Shown in pieces: positions 4,859 through 6,932 of a stretch of 6,932 nucleotides of DNA. Under the pieces are notes generated by a model that had not been told where the DNA came from, did no database searches, and was given only the letters and a program-made list of their open reading frames with translations. Made by a program: the position numbers and the translations under genes. Origin of the DNA: an uncultured Helicobacteraceae bacterium (GTDB lineage Bacteria; Campylobacterota; Campylobacteria; Campylobacterales; Helicobacteraceae); NCBI GenBank assembly GCA_934668765.1, contig CAKUOH010000038.1, forward strand, positions 1 through 6,932, read 5' to 3'. The first letter of the stretch is position 1. Each line of letters opens with the position of its first letter.

Positions 4859-6514
4859 ATGAAAGAGTTTTTTGACAAGATTCTAAATGAGAAAAATTTT
4901 AATATCGTTATGACAACCGCTGTGGCGATTATTTTAGTCGTGCCTGTGGGAATGGCGTGTATTTATCTTGGCTTTGTGAAAGGTGAATCGCCCTGCCTAC
5001 TTTGCGGACACGAGCGATTTGGTATGATTGCAGTGGGCGTTTTAGGGCTATTTATGGTGCGCTATGGCGTGAAAATCAAATATGTCGCGCTTGTGTTCCT
5101 ATGCGGATTTTGGTTTTTATTTGAGGGATTGCGCCATGTTGGCAATCACGCAGCAAGAGACATAGGACAGGGATTTGGCGAGGCTATGTTTGGGCTACAT
5201 ACTTACACTTGGGCTTTTGTGGTGTATTGGGTTGTGATTTTGGCGATGGCGTTAATGCTATTTTTTGTCCGCAAAGACAATATGCTAGGCAAAGAGCTAT
5301 TTAGCGAAGTAAAAATCAAAGATTTTAGTGGCTATGGCAAGGGCGTTGTCGCGCTTTCAGCGTTTATCATATTTATGAATGTGCTTCAATTCTTTATTAC
5401 AAATGGACCACCACCTTATGGCGGTAGAGGCGCACCTGCGGCGACTAGATTTACTTGGGATATTTCTTTGGCGTCTAAATTTTGGGACCCTGTGCATTGG
5501 CACGAGAATTTTCGCCCTGGCAAATGGAGTTTGCTAGGTAGCAATCAAGGACCAAAGCCTTGGATCCCGGGTGCAAATGAAAAAGCGGATAAAAACTATC
5601 CATTTGACACCACTGCGGCAAATTCGCCGATTTTAAGTCAAAATCAAACGCCACTAGAATTGCTTGAGACTAAAGAAATCAGCATTGTGCCTAAAAACTA
5701 CGCGGATAAAAAGGGCTATATTGGTGGAATTGCTTATGACAAAGTTAATAATGAATTTGCTATTGTCGGCACAGGTGGCTCTGTGTATTTCACAGATGAT
5801 AATTTCGCCGAATCAAAAGAATTTGCGGCAATAGACCAGCCAAATGGGACAGATGTGCCTATTACCGTTGATGCAACTTTCTTTGCGCCGGGCAAAATCG
5901 TAGCGACTGCTTACAACAAAGCTATTTGGGGCGTTGAGCGCGTGGCTAACCTTGATGAGACCGATAAGCTCATTCAATGGGAATTCTTGCCTAAAGTAGA
6001 GGGTAATTTATTGCCAGCATTTGGCAAGAAAAATGAATTGCTTTACAAAAATACCAAAGGTGCGCGAATCAACATTGGCACAACTCGCGCTAAAAAGAAT
6101 TACATTCTAAGTCTTGCAAAAGACCCAGATTCGCGCTATGCGTATATGGTAACCGTGCCTGCTAAAAAAGCTCCAAATGTCGTGCTACTAAAATTTGACA
6201 CAAAAGACAATACCATTAGCGAAGAGACGATTTTGGAATTTGGCAAAGATTTGCAGTTAAAGGATGGCGCGAAAGTCAATCAATTCTACATTACAGGTGC
6301 GGACATCGCAGGTGGCAAAATGCTTGCTATTTCTAAAAACTACAACGCACTGCTTGTAATTGACTTGGCAACTAAAACTATTAGCGAAGCTTACACTTTG
6401 CCTGAAGTGGCTGACGCAAGCGATATTGCCATCAAAGACGACAAACTCTACATTCTCTCACGCGACAGCGGAGCGGATAAAGTTTTTGTAGTCAAAAATC
6501 CTTTGGCTAAATAA
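4859..6514 (+). CDS. dsbI: DsbI, DsbB-like thiol oxidoreductase with periplasmic C-terminal domain
   Basis: Inner-membrane enzyme of 551 residues that should reoxidise periplasmic DsbA-type thiol oxidases and pass the electrons to quinone. The N-terminal part is DsbB-like: membrane segments at about 16-38, 54-70, 74-90, 117-138 and 161-182. The first periplasmic loop has PCLLCGHER, with the CXXC pair Cys46/Cys49 and Arg53 at the place of the quinone-binding Arg of E. coli DsbB. The second loop (91-116, three His) has no cysteines, so the second redox pair of classical DsbB is absent; Cys34 and Cys82 lie in membrane helices. After the fifth helix comes a periplasmic region of about 370 residues. 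Its later part is rich in short beta-strand repeats (IGGIAYDKVNNEFAIVG, ALLVIDLATKTISEAY, DASDIAIKDDKLYILS) and fits the beta-propeller described for epsilonproteobacterial DsbI. That region has no cysteine, and no histidine after residue 215. It is cotranscribed with dba. Confidence 0.95.
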   Translation: MKEFFDKILNEKNFNIVMTTAVAIILVVPVGMACIYLGFVKGESPCLLCGHERFGMIAVGVLGLFMVRYGVKIKYVALVFLCGFWFLFEGLRHVGNHAARDIGQGFGEAMFGLHTYTWAFVVYWVVILAMALMLFFVRKDNMLGKELFSEVKIKDFSGYGKGVVALSAFIIFMNVLQFFITNGPPPYGGRGAPAATRFTWDISLASKFWDPVHWHENFRPGKWSLLGSNQGPKPWIPGANEKADKNYPFDTTAANSPILSQNQTPLELLETKEISIVPKNYADKKGYIGGIAYDKVNNEFAIVGTGGSVYFTDDNFAESKEFAAIDQPNGTDVPITVDATFFAPGKIVATAYNKAIWGVERVANLDETDKLIQWEFLPKVEGNLLPAFGKKNELLYKNTKGARINIGTTRAKKNYILSLAKDPDSRYAYMVTVPAKKAPNVVLLKFDTKDNTISEETILEFGKDLQLKDGAKVNQFYITGADIAGGKMLAISKNYNALLVIDLATKTISEAYTLPEVADASDIAIKDDKLYILSRDSGADKVFVVKNPLAK

Positions 6515-6528
6515 TTTTAGCTAGATTT

Positions 6529-6560
6529 GAATCCTAAAGGCTTCCGCGCCTTTGGGATTC
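6529..6560 (+). terminator. Terminator of the dba-dsbI operon
   Basis: A 13-bp stem is formed by 6529-6541 (GAATCCTAAAGGC) and 6548-6560 (GCCTTTGGGATTC), with one G-U pair and the 6-base loop TTCCGC. It starts 14 bases after the dsbI stop. The nearest T-run (6577-6582) is 16 bases beyond the stem rather than directly adjacent, so termination efficiency is unclear, but this is the strongest hairpin in the window. Confidence 0.75.
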
Positions 6561-6636
6561 GTGCTTAATAATCCTATTTTTTAATTGTGCTGATTTATAT
6601 AAAATTCGCTTTATAAAAAATTCAATGTAAATGCGC

Positions 6637-6642
6637 TAAAAT
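6637..6642 (+). promoter_or_regulatory. Possible promoter of the methyltransferase gene
   Basis: TAAAAT preceded by GC is a plausible -10 box. It would start transcription near 6649, about 29 bases before the ATG at 6678. This agrees with the leader lengths of the other promoters here, but the element itself is weak. Confidence 0.35.
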
Positions 6643-6677
6643 CCTGCAAATAAAAAACGCAAGGAAACCACACATAA

Positions 6678-6932
6678 ATGACGACAGCTATTGTGCCATT
6701 AAGTAGTGATTGTGAAAACCGCGACACTTATGCTAACAATCCTAATGATATTCATTGCGAAGTTGTAACATTATCGCATTTATGCACCCCAAATCTTACC
6801 TTTGCAAATTGCGATTACAAAGAGATTGTCGCTGATATACAAAAGCAAGGTTTGCAGGTGGATTGTATTTTAACCGATCCGCCGTATAATATTTCGCGCA
6901 ATCATCAACTTGGCTTTTCAAATATGGGCAGA
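6678..6932 (+). CDS. DNA methyltransferase, N-terminal 85 residues (cut by window end)
   Basis: The frame from ATG at 6678 stays open for 85 codons to the last base. NCDYKEIVADI (44-54) is followed by VDCILTDPPYNISRN (61-75), which contains the catalytic motif IV DPPY (67-70) of amino-methyltransferases. These methylate adenine N6, or less often cytosine N4, in DNA. DPPY near the N-terminus, with the S-adenosylmethionine site expected later, points to the beta-type order of the N6_N4_Mtase family (YhdJ, HinfI and CcrM relatives). AAGGA (6661-6665) is 12 bases upstream, a rather long spacing; no better in-frame start is visible. The gene may belong to a restriction-modification system or be solitary. 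The target sequence cannot be predicted from this part. Confidence 0.85.
   Translation, partial: MTTAIVPLSSDCENRDTYANNPNDIHCEVVTLSHLCTPNLTFANCDYKEIVADIQKQGLQVDCILTDPPYNISRNHQLGFSNMGR

Noticed and set aside
4645..4878. 77-codon minus-strand frame
   Set aside because: It covers dba on the opposite strand; dba has the ribosome site, membrane helices and operon context.

Overview
The window looks like chromosome from an enterohepatic-type Helicobacter (Campylobacterota). This rests on the AT-rich composition, on a YebC-family protein that opens with the epsilonproteobacterial MGRAFEYRR form, on an NhaA with the long extra hydrophilic loop known from Helicobacter, and above all on a dba-dsbI pair in which the DsbB-like oxidoreductase carries a large periplasmic C-terminal domain. 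That architecture is characteristic of Campylobacter and Helicobacter. The genus is an inference from remembered family features; no search was run.

Layout from left to right: (1) positions 1-312 hold the possible last 19 codons of a plus-strand gene and a repeat-rich intergenic stretch with two head-to-head hairpin repeats. (2) nhaA, minus strand, best started at 1611 rather than 1671. (3) A 409-bp gap (1612-2020) with the nhaA promoter, an 18-codon plus-strand mini-ORF with its own promoter and ribosome site, and another hairpin repeat. (4) A YebC/PmpR-family gene, minus strand. (5) Divergently, a secreted outer-membrane beta-barrel protein and a TauE/SafE (TSUP) permease on the plus strand. 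(6) A 393-bp gap (4286-4678) with a long imperfect inverted repeat, a fourth repeat copy and a dyad in front of dba. (7) dba (55 codons) and dsbI, 12 nt apart and surely one operon, closed by a strong hairpin. (8) The first 85 codons of a DNA methyltransferase with a DPPY motif, cut by the window end.

Functionally this is mostly ordinary chromosomal housekeeping: sodium/proton exchange, a translation- or transcription-associated YebC protein, an envelope barrel, a small-anion permease and a disulfide-forming membrane system. DsbI with its partner Dba should pass electrons from periplasmic thiol oxidases to quinone. No complete novel defence or mobile system is visible; the methyltransferase at the right edge may start a restriction-modification locus outside the window.

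The signal least explained by the genes is a dispersed hairpin repeat (four copies in three intergenic regions). Its arms differ between copies in ways that keep base pairing. Alongside it are a strong enrichment of GAATC/GATTC sites in the gaps and the expressed-looking 18-aa hydrophobic mini-ORF.
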